From the NCBI GenBank assembly GCA_022072445.1, contig JAJVHV010000003.1:11204-75203 (forward strand): DNA of 64,000 bases, given 5' to 3'. The notes below the pieces were generated by a model. That model worked only from the letters and a program-made list of their open reading frames with translations. It did not search any database and was not told where the DNA came from. The translations under genes were made by a program, and so were the position numbers. This stretch comes from Phycisphaerae bacterium. GTDB lineage: Bacteria > Planctomycetota > Phycisphaerae > UBA1845 > Fen-1342. How positions within the stretch are numbered: the stretch's first letter is position 1; each line of letters begins with the position of its first letter. Of the stretch, positions 48,026 to 56,385 are shown in pieces.

Positions 48026-49452
48026 ATACACAAGTGGTGCGGTGCGGGCTTGGAATGGTGCTGGCCGGGCTGGTGTTGCTGCCGACGGCGCTGGCGGACA
48101 GCAACCCGGTCGATGATCAGGTGGTCGTTCGGCTCGTACCTGGCGCGGACTTGGGGGCGTTTCTGGCGCGCTATCCGCAGGTCGTCGAGGTTCGGGCCGC
48201 CATCGCCTCGCGCGATACGTACCTGCTGATTCTCCAGCATGATGCCGGCGAACTCGAATTCGTCGACATGCTCAACGCGGGCGGCGATCCCGACGCGCTC
48301 TGGGCCGAGGAGAACTACGACACCGAAACACCCGAAGGCACCGGCCGCAACTTCTTTCTGAACACCACGCCCAATCCAACCGTCTATCAGAATCAGTCGG
48401 CCTGGGGTCAGATCAACATGGGAGGCGCGCACACCCGAACCACCGGCGCCGGCATCATCGTCGCGGTGCTCGACACGGGCGTCGACGCCACGCACGTCGC
48501 GCTGAGCGGGCGCGTGTTGGCATACGGCTGGAACTTCATCGATGACAACGCGGACACGGACGACGCGGCGGACTTCATCGACAGCGACGCGGACGGCACC
48601 GTCGATGAGATGTACGGGCACGGCACGCACGTGGCGGGGATCGTCGCCGCCGTGGCCCCGATGTCGCAGATTCTGCCGGTCAAAGTGCTGGACTCGGACG
48701 GCCGCAGCGACAACTTCCGCATCGCGCTGGCGATGGAGTACGCGCTGGACGCAGGCGCGACAGTGATCAACATGAGCCTGGGCTCGACGTACAAGTCCAG
48801 CGCGATCGAAGACGCCGCCGATCGTGCCTACTACCTGGGGGTGCCGGTCGTGGGCGCCGCGGGGAATCTGAACCGCGAGCGGCCCGAGGAATACCCCGCA
48901 TTCTTGTCACACGCGCTGAGCGTGGCGGCGGTCGACGCCAACGACGTGAAGTCCGACTTCAGCAACTACAACAAGGACATGGTGCTGTCGGCGCCGGGCG
49001 AGGGCATCTACAGCACCATTCCGGGTGACCTCTACGCGCAGTGGGACGGCACGAGCATGTCGGCTCCGATGGCAGCCGGCGCCGCCGCCCTGCTCATCGC
49101 CCAACATCCCGAGTGGCCGCCGACCGAGGAGCGGGACGACTTCGTGGCCATTGCCCTCTACAACGCGGGCGTGGACATCAACGCCACGAACCCTGGATAT
49201 CAGGACATGCTGGGACATCGCCTGGACATCGCGGCGGCCGTGGGCGGGCCGTGCACGGTGGGCTGCAAGGGCGACCTGAACTGCGACGGGTTCGTCGACG
49301 GCTTCGACATCGTGCCGTTCGTGGTGGCGCTCTCGAATCCGGCTGACTACGCCGACAAGTACCCGGGCTGCGACATCACCTCGGCCGACTGCAACATCGA
49401 CGGTTCGGTGAACGGTTACGACATCGACTGGTTCATCGAGACGTTGCAGTAA
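48022..49452 (+). CDS. Secreted subtilisin-like (S8) protease with dockerin-like motif
   Basis: Protein of 476 aa. A signal peptide (to about Ala25) and a propeptide-like region (about 26-110) precede the S8 catalytic domain: Asp151 in VLDTGVDATH, His200 in YGHGTHVAG, Asn282 in GAAGN and Ser345 in GTSMSAPMAAG. All catalytic residues are present. The C-terminus has the dockerin-like pair NCDGFVDGFDIVPFVVAL and NIDGSVNGYDIDWFIETL. The gene overlaps TPR-CHAT by four bases, so an intracellular CHAT protein and an exported protease are probably made together. The subtilase may be an effector whose expression the sigma factor controls. Confidence 0.92.
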   Translation: MNTQVVRCGLGMVLAGLVLLPTALADSNPVDDQVVVRLVPGADLGAFLARYPQVVEVRAAIASRDTYLLILQHDAGELEFVDMLNAGGDPDALWAEENYDTETPEGTGRNFFLNTTPNPTVYQNQSAWGQINMGGAHTRTTGAGIIVAVLDTGVDATHVALSGRVLAYGWNFIDDNADTDDAADFIDSDADGTVDEMYGHGTHVAGIVAAVAPMSQILPVKVLDSDGRSDNFRIALAMEYALDAGATVINMSLGSTYKSSAIEDAADRAYYLGVPVVGAAGNLNRERPEEYPAFLSHALSVAAVDANDVKSDFSNYNKDMVLSAPGEGIYSTIPGDLYAQWDGTSMSAPMAAGAAALLIAQHPEWPPTEERDDFVAIALYNAGVDINATNPGYQDMLGHRLDIAAAVGGPCTVGCKGDLNCDGFVDGFDIVPFVVALSNPADYADKYPGCDITSADCNIDGSVNGYDIDWFIETLQ

Positions 49453-49582
49453 TTCGCGCGTGAGCGCGGAGCGACTCCCACAATACCGCTACGGCGGATC
49501 ACCCGCGGCCGGCGCGCTGCTCGGCAACCGGGCACGCCACGCGGCGGCCCGCGCCGCGTCGCCGCGGGCCTCGCGTCATCCC

Positions 49583-49715
49583 GTTATTCTTAACTCGCTA
49601 CTCGCTATCCACCGTAGCGTCGGCCCTCCGTGGCCACGCTGACAAATCGCGAATAACGAATGTCGAATAACGAATTGAGCGGCTCGGCGAATGAGGCGCC
49701 GTTGCGGTTCATTTC
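49583..49715. repeat. Tandem intergenic repeat unit 1
   Basis: First copy of a 133-base unit starting GTTATTCTTAACTCGCTA. It contains 49613-49640, the exact reverse complement of 13-40. The region 49453-49852 holds no gene I can support. Confidence 0.8.
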
Positions 49716-49848
49716 GTTATTCTGAACTCGCTATTCGCTATTCCCCGTAGCGTCGGGCCTCCGTGCCCACGCGGAGTAGCGAGTTTCGAAGACCGAATCA
49801 CGAATTGAACAGCTCGGCAAATGAGGCGCCGTTGCCGTTCGACCCGTC
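49716..49848. repeat. Tandem intergenic repeat unit 2
   Basis: Second copy, starting GTTATTCTGAACTCGCTA and sharing GCTCGGC.AATGAGGCGCCGTTG with unit 1. A partial third start (TCATTCCTACCTCGCGATTC) follows at 49847. Related strings occur at 52015-52133. Confidence 0.8.
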
Positions 49849-49852
49849 ATTC

Positions 49853-50404
49853 CTACCTCGCGATTCGCCGTTCCCTTAGGCCCGCCTCCACGCACGCCCG
49901 GAACTCCTCGATTTCGCGCCGCGAAGCGAAGATCCACGCCAGTTCAATCGGCGCGAAGCGCCGCGCCGTCTCGATCCGCGGGACGCCCAGCAAAACTGAA
50001 ACACCGCGCACGTCGGTCCACGCCAGCACACGGGCCGCGCCGTTGGACTTCACAAGCAGTCCCGCGGGGCCGATCGCCACGAGCGCCGAGTCCCCCCGAA
50101 GGGTCCGCGCCATCCACACGCCGACCGCGGCCGCCGCAAGCCCCACCGACGAAATCGCGACGCGCTGCCGGACGCTCAGCGATCTCCCGCCACGCAGCGC
50201 GTCGTGCACGCGCACCACCGCGGCGACAGCGACGAGGCCGGCGAAAAGCGCCAGCACACGCCGCCGCCAGTGCTGCCGGCAGCGCCAGATGCGTGTCGCC
50301 GGACCGTAGGCGTGGCCGCATTCCGGGCAGGTGTGCGCCGCCGGCAGGCCGGCCAGCGAGTAATCGCAGCTCGGACAGGTGCTGAACGGCGGCTTGGAGA
50401 GCAT
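49853..50404 (-). CDS. Zinc-ribbon membrane protein
   Basis: Protein of about 183 aa from the ATG giving MLSKPPFST; a GTG 48 bases upstream is an alternative. An N-terminal zinc ribbon (CPSCDYSLAGLPAAHTCPEC) is followed by two membrane segments (about residues 48-66 and 78-98) and a cytosolic or periplasmic tail (ALVAIGPAGLLVKSNGAARV). The ribbon resembles that of the 27492-28007 protein. Function unknown. Confidence 0.68.
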   Translation of the reverse strand: MLSKPPFSTCPSCDYSLAGLPAAHTCPECGHAYGPATRIWRCRQHWRRRVLALFAGLVAVAAVVRVHDALRGGRSLSVRQRVAISSVGLAAAAVGVWMARTLRGDSALVAIGPAGLLVKSNGAARVLAWTDVRGVSVLLGVPRIETARRFAPIELAWIFASRREIEEFRACVEAGLRERRIAR

Positions 50405-50518
50405 GTGGTTCGCTTCGCTTGCGTTGCGCGTCCACAGATCGCGGAACGGCACGCCATTGGGGCGCGGTCTGGTCGGTCAGATCATGCGCCTGCCAGGAGC
50501 GTCTCGGCCGCGATGCGA

Positions 50519-51385
50519 TCAACTGTCTGCGAAGATGATATACGTGACCGCGTAGTAAGGGTGCACGTTGTTGAACGGCACGCCGCCGCCGGTGTTACCG
50601 GTGAACTGCGTGCTGGGCCCGGTCGTGGTCACACCCATCGGCGCGGTGACATCGGCCGTCTGCACGTGTTGCAGCCCGGTGACGCCCGAGCCACCCGGAA
50701 CGTCGTGCGTGTGGGTCATGTCGTGCGCGTGCGCCGGCATTTCGGGCACCGTGAGTGCGTGCTTGGATTCGCCGCCGGCGCGTCTGGGCGTTCCTTCCAC
50801 GTCCGTGACGGGCGCGCCATTCACCTCCGCGTTCGAGCCGATGGGTGAACGATTCCGAAAGTCGGGAATGTTGAAGGTCGTGGTGCCGTCGCCGGCGCCG
50901 TAGTTTGTTCCAATAACCGCGAAGAGCTTGGAATGCACAGCCCGGGACACAGCTTGGCCTTCGCACAGGTGCCATCCGGGCGGCACGGCGCCGCGCGGCC
51001 CGGCCCACATCCTGACTTCGCCTACCAGCGCACCCGGCGGTCCCGGCGGGCCCACAGGCCCCGCCGGCCCTTGCGGACCGGGCAGGCCCGCGGCGCCGGG
51101 CGTACCCGGCTCGCCCGTTGGCCCCGGTGTCGTGCCCAGGAAAACCACCAGGTAACGCCCGTCGCTGGCGTTCTGCTGGAGCAGGCCGATTTCCTCGTTC
51201 GTCAGCACGCGCCCCGCCTCGGGCAGCGCGTCGCGGGCGGTGTCGGAGGCGTTGCTTTCGCCGGTCAGCGCGTCGAGCGCCGGCGTGCAGGAGTTGAGTG
51301 ATTGGCCGAGGACGAGGACGGAGCAGGTCGCCAGCAGCGCGGGAGCCACGTAACCCATTCTCTTGAAATACTTTAGATCGGTCAT
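50519..51385 (-). CDS. Collagen-like protein with phage tail-collar domain
   Basis: Protein of 288 aa from the ATG preceded by GGAG; the frame extends upstream over the divergent gene. A hydrophobic N-terminus (about 11-30) may be a signal. About ten Gly-X-Y triplets (88-118) form a collagen-like stretch, and a tail-collar domain follows (GEVRMWAG, PPGWHLCEGQ, GTTTFNIPDFRNRSPIG). The C-terminal beta-rich region ends in VHPYYAVTYII. Such proteins form surface or fibre trimers. No phage genes are nearby, so a cellular surface role is likelier. Confidence 0.82.
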   Translation of the reverse strand: MTDLKYFKRMGYVAPALLATCSVLVLGQSLNSCTPALDALTGESNASDTARDALPEAGRVLTNEEIGLLQQNASDGRYLVVFLGTTPGPTGEPGTPGAAGLPGPQGPAGPVGPPGPPGALVGEVRMWAGPRGAVPPGWHLCEGQAVSRAVHSKLFAVIGTNYGAGDGTTTFNIPDFRNRSPIGSNAEVNGAPVTDVEGTPRRAGGESKHALTVPEMPAHAHDMTHTHDVPGGSGVTGLQHVQTADVTAPMGVTTTGPSTQFTGNTGGGVPFNNVHPYYAVTYIIFADS

Positions 51386-51559
51386 AGTTCGTATCTCCGC
51401 CAGGCGCAGCGGCGGAGTAACCGCGCTGCGCGCAACCGAACTGTTATCGGCCGAACAGCGCGTCCGAGTTGCGATGCGGTGGGGTGACGTGCAGAATGGC
51501 GCCGCCGTGCCCGTCGCGTCGCGGGCGACTCCGGCAATGACCGACCGTGCGAGAGACCG

Positions 51560-52012
51560 TTGATATTCGACCTGCTCGACAGAGCTGACCGCTACACGGC
51601 GCTCGATCCGCGCGTCGCCGCCGGTCTTCGGTTTCTGAGGCAGGCCGATCTTGGGCGATTGGAGTGCGGGCGTTTCGAGATCGAGGGGGAGCACGTTTTC
51701 GCGCTGGTGCAGGAATATGAGACGCGGCCGACGCAGGTCTGCCTGTGGGAAGCTCATCGCCGCTATGCGGACATCCAGTGTGTTGCGAGCGGCAGCGAGC
51801 GGATGGGTTTCGGGCTGCCTGGCAACTTCGTTTCACGCGGCGACTATGACGCGGACCGTGACGTCGAGTTCTTCGACGGTCGCGGCGACGAGTTGCTGCT
51901 GCTGCCCGGCTGCTTCTGCCTGCTGCCGCCGGGGGACGTGCATCGTCCGTGCATGGCGGTTGAGGTGCCCGTTCGCGTGCGAAAGATCGTCGTCAAGGTG
52001 GAGTGGCGGTGA
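51560..52012 (+). CDS. YhcH/YjgK/YiaL family protein (DUF386)
   Basis: Protein of 150 aa from a TTG start with GAGAG upstream. Family motifs include EAHRRYADIQCV, ERMGFG and LLPPGDVHRPCMA with likely metal-binding His/Glu. The family includes E. coli proteins linked to sialic-acid or sugar catabolism (YhcH) and EbgC. No sugar pathway gene is adjacent. It is divergent from the collagen-like gene. Confidence 0.85.
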   Translation: MIFDLLDRADRYTALDPRVAAGLRFLRQADLGRLECGRFEIEGEHVFALVQEYETRPTQVCLWEAHRRYADIQCVASGSERMGFGLPGNFVSRGDYDADRDVEFFDGRGDELLLLPGCFCLLPPGDVHRPCMAVEVPVRVRKIVVKVEWR

Positions 52013-52014
52013 GT

Positions 52015-52133
52015 GGCGAATAGCGAGTTCAGATGACGGATTGCAACGGCGGCGCTCCTCGCGGCTGCGGCGAAGTTCGCCGCTGCGACGCCTGAATTCG
52101 TTATTCGCTGCTCGACATTCGTTATTCCAGCGG
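52015..52133. repeat. Intergenic palindromic element
   Basis: GCGAATAGCGAGTTCA near 52016 and GAATTCGTTATTCGC near 52092 are oppositely oriented. The string GTTATTCG links it to the repeat family at 49583-49876. It lies between the YhcH-like gene and the convergent TPR gene. Confidence 0.6.
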
Positions 52134-52141
52134 TTCCGGCG

Positions 52142-54469
52142 CTACGGCGGCGGGTTGGCGGTTTGGCTGGTCGGCGGCCGCCGGAGCCGGGCCGTGATCC
52201 CCGCCGCGTAGTCGCGCACCAGTTCGTCGGGATCGTCGCGGGCCAGCGCTTCGGCTGTGGCGGCGAAGGGCGCGCCCTCGCGCTCGCCGAGCAGCCGCGC
52301 GGCCATCAGGCGGACGAGCCAGTGCTCGTGCTTGAGGTTGTGCTTCACGGCGGCCAGCATCTGGCGGTCGAAGCCGATGAGCGTGGCGGCTTCGAGGGCG
52401 CGGGTCCGTACCTGCCAGTCGTCGGCCTCCAACGCCGCGAGCAGGGCCGCGGCCAGTCGCGCGGCGGGGACGTACTCGGGCTCGTAGCTCAATCGGCCGG
52501 TGTCGCGCCGCTGCCGCTCGCCCAGCAACTGCGCGCACGTTTCGATCGCGGCGAGCCGCTCGAGCAGCTCGCCGTCGGCGGCGGACTTGATCAAGTCGCG
52601 GACGGTGTCGGGATCGACCTTGGCCGGCAGCCGGTTGAAGTACACGGCGCCAAGCCGTTGGCCGCCGGCGCTGGGTCCCCAACTGCCGTCGGCGGCGCGC
52701 TGCGGATCGAGCAGGGCGTCCATGGTGACGCGCTGGAGCTGCTGCGGCGAGGCGCGCGAGGCGCGGCGCAAGGGTCCCAGGTCGATCGTCTGCCGAAACG
52801 TGATGGTCTGGCCCGGGTTGAGCAGGCTCTCGCGCTCGAAGCGGATCGTCAGCAGATTGTCCATGACGCGATCGCGATCCCCCGACATCTTGAACGAGAG
52901 CATGAGCACCGGGTCGAGCGCGCCGCCGGGGCCCAGCGCCAGCGGCGTCGACGAGCGATTGCTCAGTTTCAGCACGATCCACCAGGGCTCGGCGCTGCCC
53001 GGGGCCGAGTTTTCCACCGAGAGCTCCGCCGACACGAAGCGGGCTGGATCGGCGAGGTACTCGAGTGTGGAGCGGTCGAAATCGTCGAGGACCTCGAGCA
53101 GTTCCGCCTGCCGCGCCTTGGTCGATGCCGCCGGCAGCGTGATGCCCAGCGATGCCAACAGGTCGAAGGCTGGTCCGGCGGTGGGCGGGTTCTGAAGCGT
53201 TTCGAGCAACTTGCGCGCCCCCGACTCGTTGTCGCCGTCGAGCATCAACCGCGCCAACTGATACGCGGCGAAGGGGTCCACCGCCGAGACGCGCAGCAGC
53301 GTCTGCTGAGCCTGCTCGTATCGCCGATTCAGGGCCAGCGCCCAGCCCAGCGTGCGGATCGCGAACGGTTCGGCCGGAAGCGCCTTGGCCGCGGCCTGCG
53401 CCAGCCGCAGGGCGCGCTCAGGCTGTACGTCGATCGTGCAGTAGAACCAGGCGGCCTGCGCCACGCGCTCCGCCGGGTCCCCCTCCGCGACGCGCGACAG
53501 TCCTTCGGCCATCTTGCGGCGCAATGCCAGGGCATCCTCGCCGCGCCCGGCCTTTTCCAGCAGCCAGTGCAGGAACATCCGCGCGTCAAAGTGCTCGGGT
53601 TCGGCGGCGATGGCTCGCTGCACATGCTCGATCGCTCCGGCCAGGTCGTCGCGACGCACACAGCTCAGGGCCAGCGTCAGCAGCGCGTCGGGCGGCACGT
53701 CGCCGTCGCCGGTCGAGCGGCGGTGCACGTCCACGGCGTGCTGGAAGAAGCGGCTGGCGTGCTCGCTGAGGCCGGCGGCGTCGAGCACTTCGGCGGCGCG
53801 CCAGGCGGCTTCGACGTGCAGCGGGTTGACGCGGAGCACGTCGAGCGCGGCTTTCAGCCGCGGCACGGGCCGCGCGCCCGGTTCGAGCGAATCCAGCCGC
53901 AGCATGAGGGCCAGCGGCTGGTGCGCATCGAGCGCCAGAGCGCGGTCGAGCTGCATGCGTGCCCGATCGCGGTCGAGGCGCTGAAAGTCGATCTGGGCGG
54001 CGTGGGCGTGAATAGCGGCCGCAATCGGCACGACGGGTTTGGGATCGGCCTCGAGCAGCTTGAGCAGCGTCGAACGGCGATCCTCCAGGTTCGCGGCACC
54101 GACGTCGCCGAGCGCCAACCAGTTCTGGAGCGCGGCGAGGTTGTCGGTGTCGAGCCGCACGAACTCGCGCAGCGCCGCCTCGGCCTGCGTCACGTCGCCC
54201 GCGACGCTGTAGAGCTCATAGAGCCAGCGCGGCGGGTCGGGCAGCATCGGATCGATCCGCCCGGCGGCCTTCAGCAGTGCCGCCAACTGGCGCACGTCGG
54301 ACGCCATCGGCGGATCGGCACGCCGCGCCAGCGCTTCATCGCGCGCCACGTCGACCAGCCAGCGGGACGTCGGCAGCACCGCCGCGCGCGTCTGACCCCA
54401 CGTCAGCGGCGATACCAGGCCACACGCCACCAGGGCGATGCGGCGCTTCAGCCCGGCGTGGATCTGCAT
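52142..54469 (-). CDS. Exported TPR and HEAT-like repeat protein
   Basis: Protein of 775 aa with a signal-peptide-like N-terminus (RIALVACGLVSPLTWG). TPR-like helices run from about 60 to 430 (ALREFVRLDTDNLAALQNW, AIEHVQRAIAAEPEHFDARM). A beta-rich central segment of about 470-600 is followed by HEAT-like helices at the end (WQVRTRALEAATLIG, HWLVRLMAARLLGE). No enzyme domain is visible. A scaffolding role is a guess from the repeats. Confidence 0.78.
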   Translation of the reverse strand: MQIHAGLKRRIALVACGLVSPLTWGQTRAAVLPTSRWLVDVARDEALARRADPPMASDVRQLAALLKAAGRIDPMLPDPPRWLYELYSVAGDVTQAEAALREFVRLDTDNLAALQNWLALGDVGAANLEDRRSTLLKLLEADPKPVVPIAAAIHAHAAQIDFQRLDRDRARMQLDRALALDAHQPLALMLRLDSLEPGARPVPRLKAALDVLRVNPLHVEAAWRAAEVLDAAGLSEHASRFFQHAVDVHRRSTGDGDVPPDALLTLALSCVRRDDLAGAIEHVQRAIAAEPEHFDARMFLHWLLEKAGRGEDALALRRKMAEGLSRVAEGDPAERVAQAAWFYCTIDVQPERALRLAQAAAKALPAEPFAIRTLGWALALNRRYEQAQQTLLRVSAVDPFAAYQLARLMLDGDNESGARKLLETLQNPPTAGPAFDLLASLGITLPAASTKARQAELLEVLDDFDRSTLEYLADPARFVSAELSVENSAPGSAEPWWIVLKLSNRSSTPLALGPGGALDPVLMLSFKMSGDRDRVMDNLLTIRFERESLLNPGQTITFRQTIDLGPLRRASRASPQQLQRVTMDALLDPQRAADGSWGPSAGGQRLGAVYFNRLPAKVDPDTVRDLIKSAADGELLERLAAIETCAQLLGERQRRDTGRLSYEPEYVPAARLAAALLAALEADDWQVRTRALEAATLIGFDRQMLAAVKHNLKHEHWLVRLMAARLLGEREGAPFAATAEALARDDPDELVRDYAAGITARLRRPPTSQTANPPP

Positions 54470-54522
54470 GCGATTCTCCCGGCACGCGCGGCGCCGCGCG
54501 GATGTAATGACCGTGCCGCGGT

Positions 54523-54624
54523 TCAGCTCCGCCGGGCCGCGGCGCGGCGCTCACGACTGCGGCGCTTGACGCGCTGGCGGGACTTGCGGTGCTTCTTGGC
54601 GGCGTTACGCGTCTTCTTGTGCAC
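54523..54624 (-). CDS. Small basic protein (33 aa)
   Basis: A GTG start lies four bases after GGAGA and gives HKKTRNAAKKHRKSRQRVKR plus more Arg-rich sequence. More than half the residues are Lys/Arg. It resembles the small basic ribosome-associated or mitochondrial-type proteins found in planctomycetes, but I cannot assign a name. The good ribosome binding site and the Lys/Arg composition support a real gene despite its size. Confidence 0.6.
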   Translation of the reverse strand: MHKKTRNAAKKHRKSRQRVKRRSRERRAAARRS

Positions 54625-54788
54625 AGCGTCTCCTTCGGCTGGTATGAATCGGCAGAAATCAGCAACCGGATTGCGGGCCGCGCCGACCCTCAACAATCCC
54701 ACCATCCGGCACGTTCGGCTGGGCGCAGGTCGGCGGCGTTACGCCCGCGCGGCGACCGGCGCCGCCGGCGCCCTCGGCCGCGGGTCTG

Positions 54789-55115
54789 CTAACCGGTCGC
54801 CGGCTCGAGCACGCACGACATCGAACCTTTGCAGCGCTCGATGCGCCAGTCCGGTCCGTACGAAATCACCTGCTCGCGCTTGAACTCGGCCCGTTCCAGC
54901 ACGGTGGTATCGACAATCACGCGCCCGCGGGCATCGACCTCCCGCGCCGCCAGAAACGCCGCCCGCGGATTGATCCGGAAGATCGCGCACAGCATTTCGA
55001 TGACGTAGTCGTAGGTGTGATCGTCGTCGTCCAGCAGGACGACGTGCCAGAGCGGCGCCCGCCTGGTCTGAGGCGGCGCCGGCATGGTCTGGGGCGTCTC
55101 GATCTCCTGCATCAT
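54789..55115 (-). CDS. clpS: ClpS-type Clp protease adaptor
   Basis: Protein of 108 aa. The core motif LWHVVLLDDDDHTYDYVIEML and the late VERAEFKREQVISYG-like VLERAEFKREQVISYG fit the ClpS family, which delivers N-degron proteins to ClpAP. Asp-rich LLDDDDHT occupies the usual NDDYTPM pocket entrance, a variant that could change residue preference. No clpA is in the window. Two consecutive ATGs are possible starts. Confidence 0.88.
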   Translation of the reverse strand: MMQEIETPQTMPAPPQTRRAPLWHVVLLDDDDHTYDYVIEMLCAIFRINPRAAFLAAREVDARGRVIVDTTVLERAEFKREQVISYGPDWRIERCKGSMSCVLEPATG

Positions 55116-55446
55116 ACGACTTGCAGTGTAACTGACGCGCCGCGCGGCGCAAAGACTGCGGTTGCGGACGCTCCGCGCCCACTGCCATGTCTCCGCGCCA
55201 GGGCCGGGTTACGGGCGGGCCAGACGCCGGCACTCGCATGCGCAGTAGTGTCGGGGGCAGTACACATGCACCTCGCCCGGTTCAGACGGTCCCGAGCGCC
55301 GCGGCCCCGCCCGGCCACCAGCCCAACCGCGCACGGAACCACGGCTCAAGGCCTGAATATTATTGACCCTTTGGAATGAACATGTTAGGCTCGTTGTGGC
55401 GCGCAAAGTGCTACCATTTCGCGCCGGAACACGTCGGAGATGAGCC
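55116..55446. other. Intergenic region with possible sigma-54 promoter
   Basis: About 330 bases between divergent clpS and the prepilin-like gene. Short frames lack family features. The last part is AT-richer, with AATATTATTGACC near 55356, and contains the candidate promoter at 55397-55412. Confidence 0.5.
55397..55412 (+). promoter_or_regulatory. Candidate sigma-54 (-24/-12) promoter
   Basis: TGGCGCGCAAAGTGCT has GG and GC separated by 10 bases, as in TGGCACG-N4-TTGCW. It starts 50 bases upstream of the ATG at 55447. The match is imperfect and could arise by chance in GC-rich DNA. Confidence 0.4.
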
Positions 55447-56262
55447 ATGCGAAGGGCCTTCACGCTGATCGAGCTGCTCGTGGTCGTCGCCGTTATCGCA
55501 CTGCTGATATCCATCCTGCTTCCGGCGTTGAACGATGCGAAGAAGCAGGCCCGCACGACCGTGTGCATGAGCAACGTGCGTCAACTGGCGATGGGCTTTG
55601 TGCTCTACTCGCAGGATTGGAACGGCCTGCTGCCCGGCAGCACGTGGGATTTCGTGCCGCCCGGCAATTACAACCGCGGCAAGCCGCTCTGCTGGCTGGG
55701 CACGATCAACGGCAGGGGCGATAAAGACCACGTCCCGAGCTGGGGAACAATCTACAAGCTGATTGGCGAACAGACCGCCGTCTACAAGTGTCCGGAAGAC
55801 AAGCTGGAGAATCGCGCCATGCGGACCAACGGGGTGGCGGACAAGCCACTCTACAGCTACACGGCGCCGCCGTTTCTGACCGGTGCGCCCACGTCGCTGC
55901 TGAAGATGACGCGCTGGCCCGAAAACGTCTCGACCTGGAATACCAACACGGATTGGGACAAGGCGACCGGCCACTCGCTGCCGTGGATGCTGGTTGAGGA
56001 GGACGAAGTCGAGTATCTGGCGTTTGTGACCGACAGTGCCTGGTCGAACGTTGACATTCCGAGCAACCGGCACAAGGAGCGGGCCACGATCGGCCACATT
56101 GACGGCAGCGCGACGGTCCGTAAATACCAGCGCTTTCCGGTGAAACACGACGCGTGGAACACGTACTACGAGTTGAGCGACGGGCGCGTGGTCACGGCCG
56201 GCTGGTGGGGCGGCAGCGTCAAATTCGGCTACATCCGTACGCTCAAGGGCCTGAATCAGTAG
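55447..56262 (+). CDS. Prepilin-type N-terminal domain protein
   Basis: Protein of 271 aa. The short leader MRRA is followed by [22 protein letters not shown], with Ala at the position before the cleavage site (usually Gly). A typical CMSNVRQLAMGFVLYSQDWNG segment and the terminal GHIDGSATV and YIRTLKGLN follow. Similar to the 40133 protein but a separate paralogue. The ECF sigma gene starts about 120 bases downstream. Confidence 0.86.
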   Translation: MRRAFTLIELLVVVAVIALLISILLPALNDAKKQARTTVCMSNVRQLAMGFVLYSQDWNGLLPGSTWDFVPPGNYNRGKPLCWLGTINGRGDKDHVPSWGTIYKLIGEQTAVYKCPEDKLENRAMRTNGVADKPLYSYTAPPFLTGAPTSLLKMTRWPENVSTWNTNTDWDKATGHSLPWMLVEEDEVEYLAFVTDSAWSNVDIPSNRHKERATIGHIDGSATVRKYQRFPVKHDAWNTYYELSDGRVVTAGWWGGSVKFGYIRTLKGLNQ

Positions 56263-56385
56263 CGGCTGAACCCGGCGGCGACGGCCCGGCCCGTCGATCC
56301 CCGTCGTGCCATGGTCCGACGGCCGGCCGCACATGAGTTGCCATCCGGGCCGGCATTTCCAGCGTACACTGCGCGGTGGGTAGCC

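Noticed and set aside
52163-54883. 906-aa plus-strand frame opposite the TPR/HEAT gene
   Set aside because: No domain features; the minus-strand gene shows clear repeats and a signal peptide.
55112-55342. 76-aa minus-strand frame between clpS and the prepilin-like gene
   Set aside because: No family features and no ribosome binding site; likely the promoter region.
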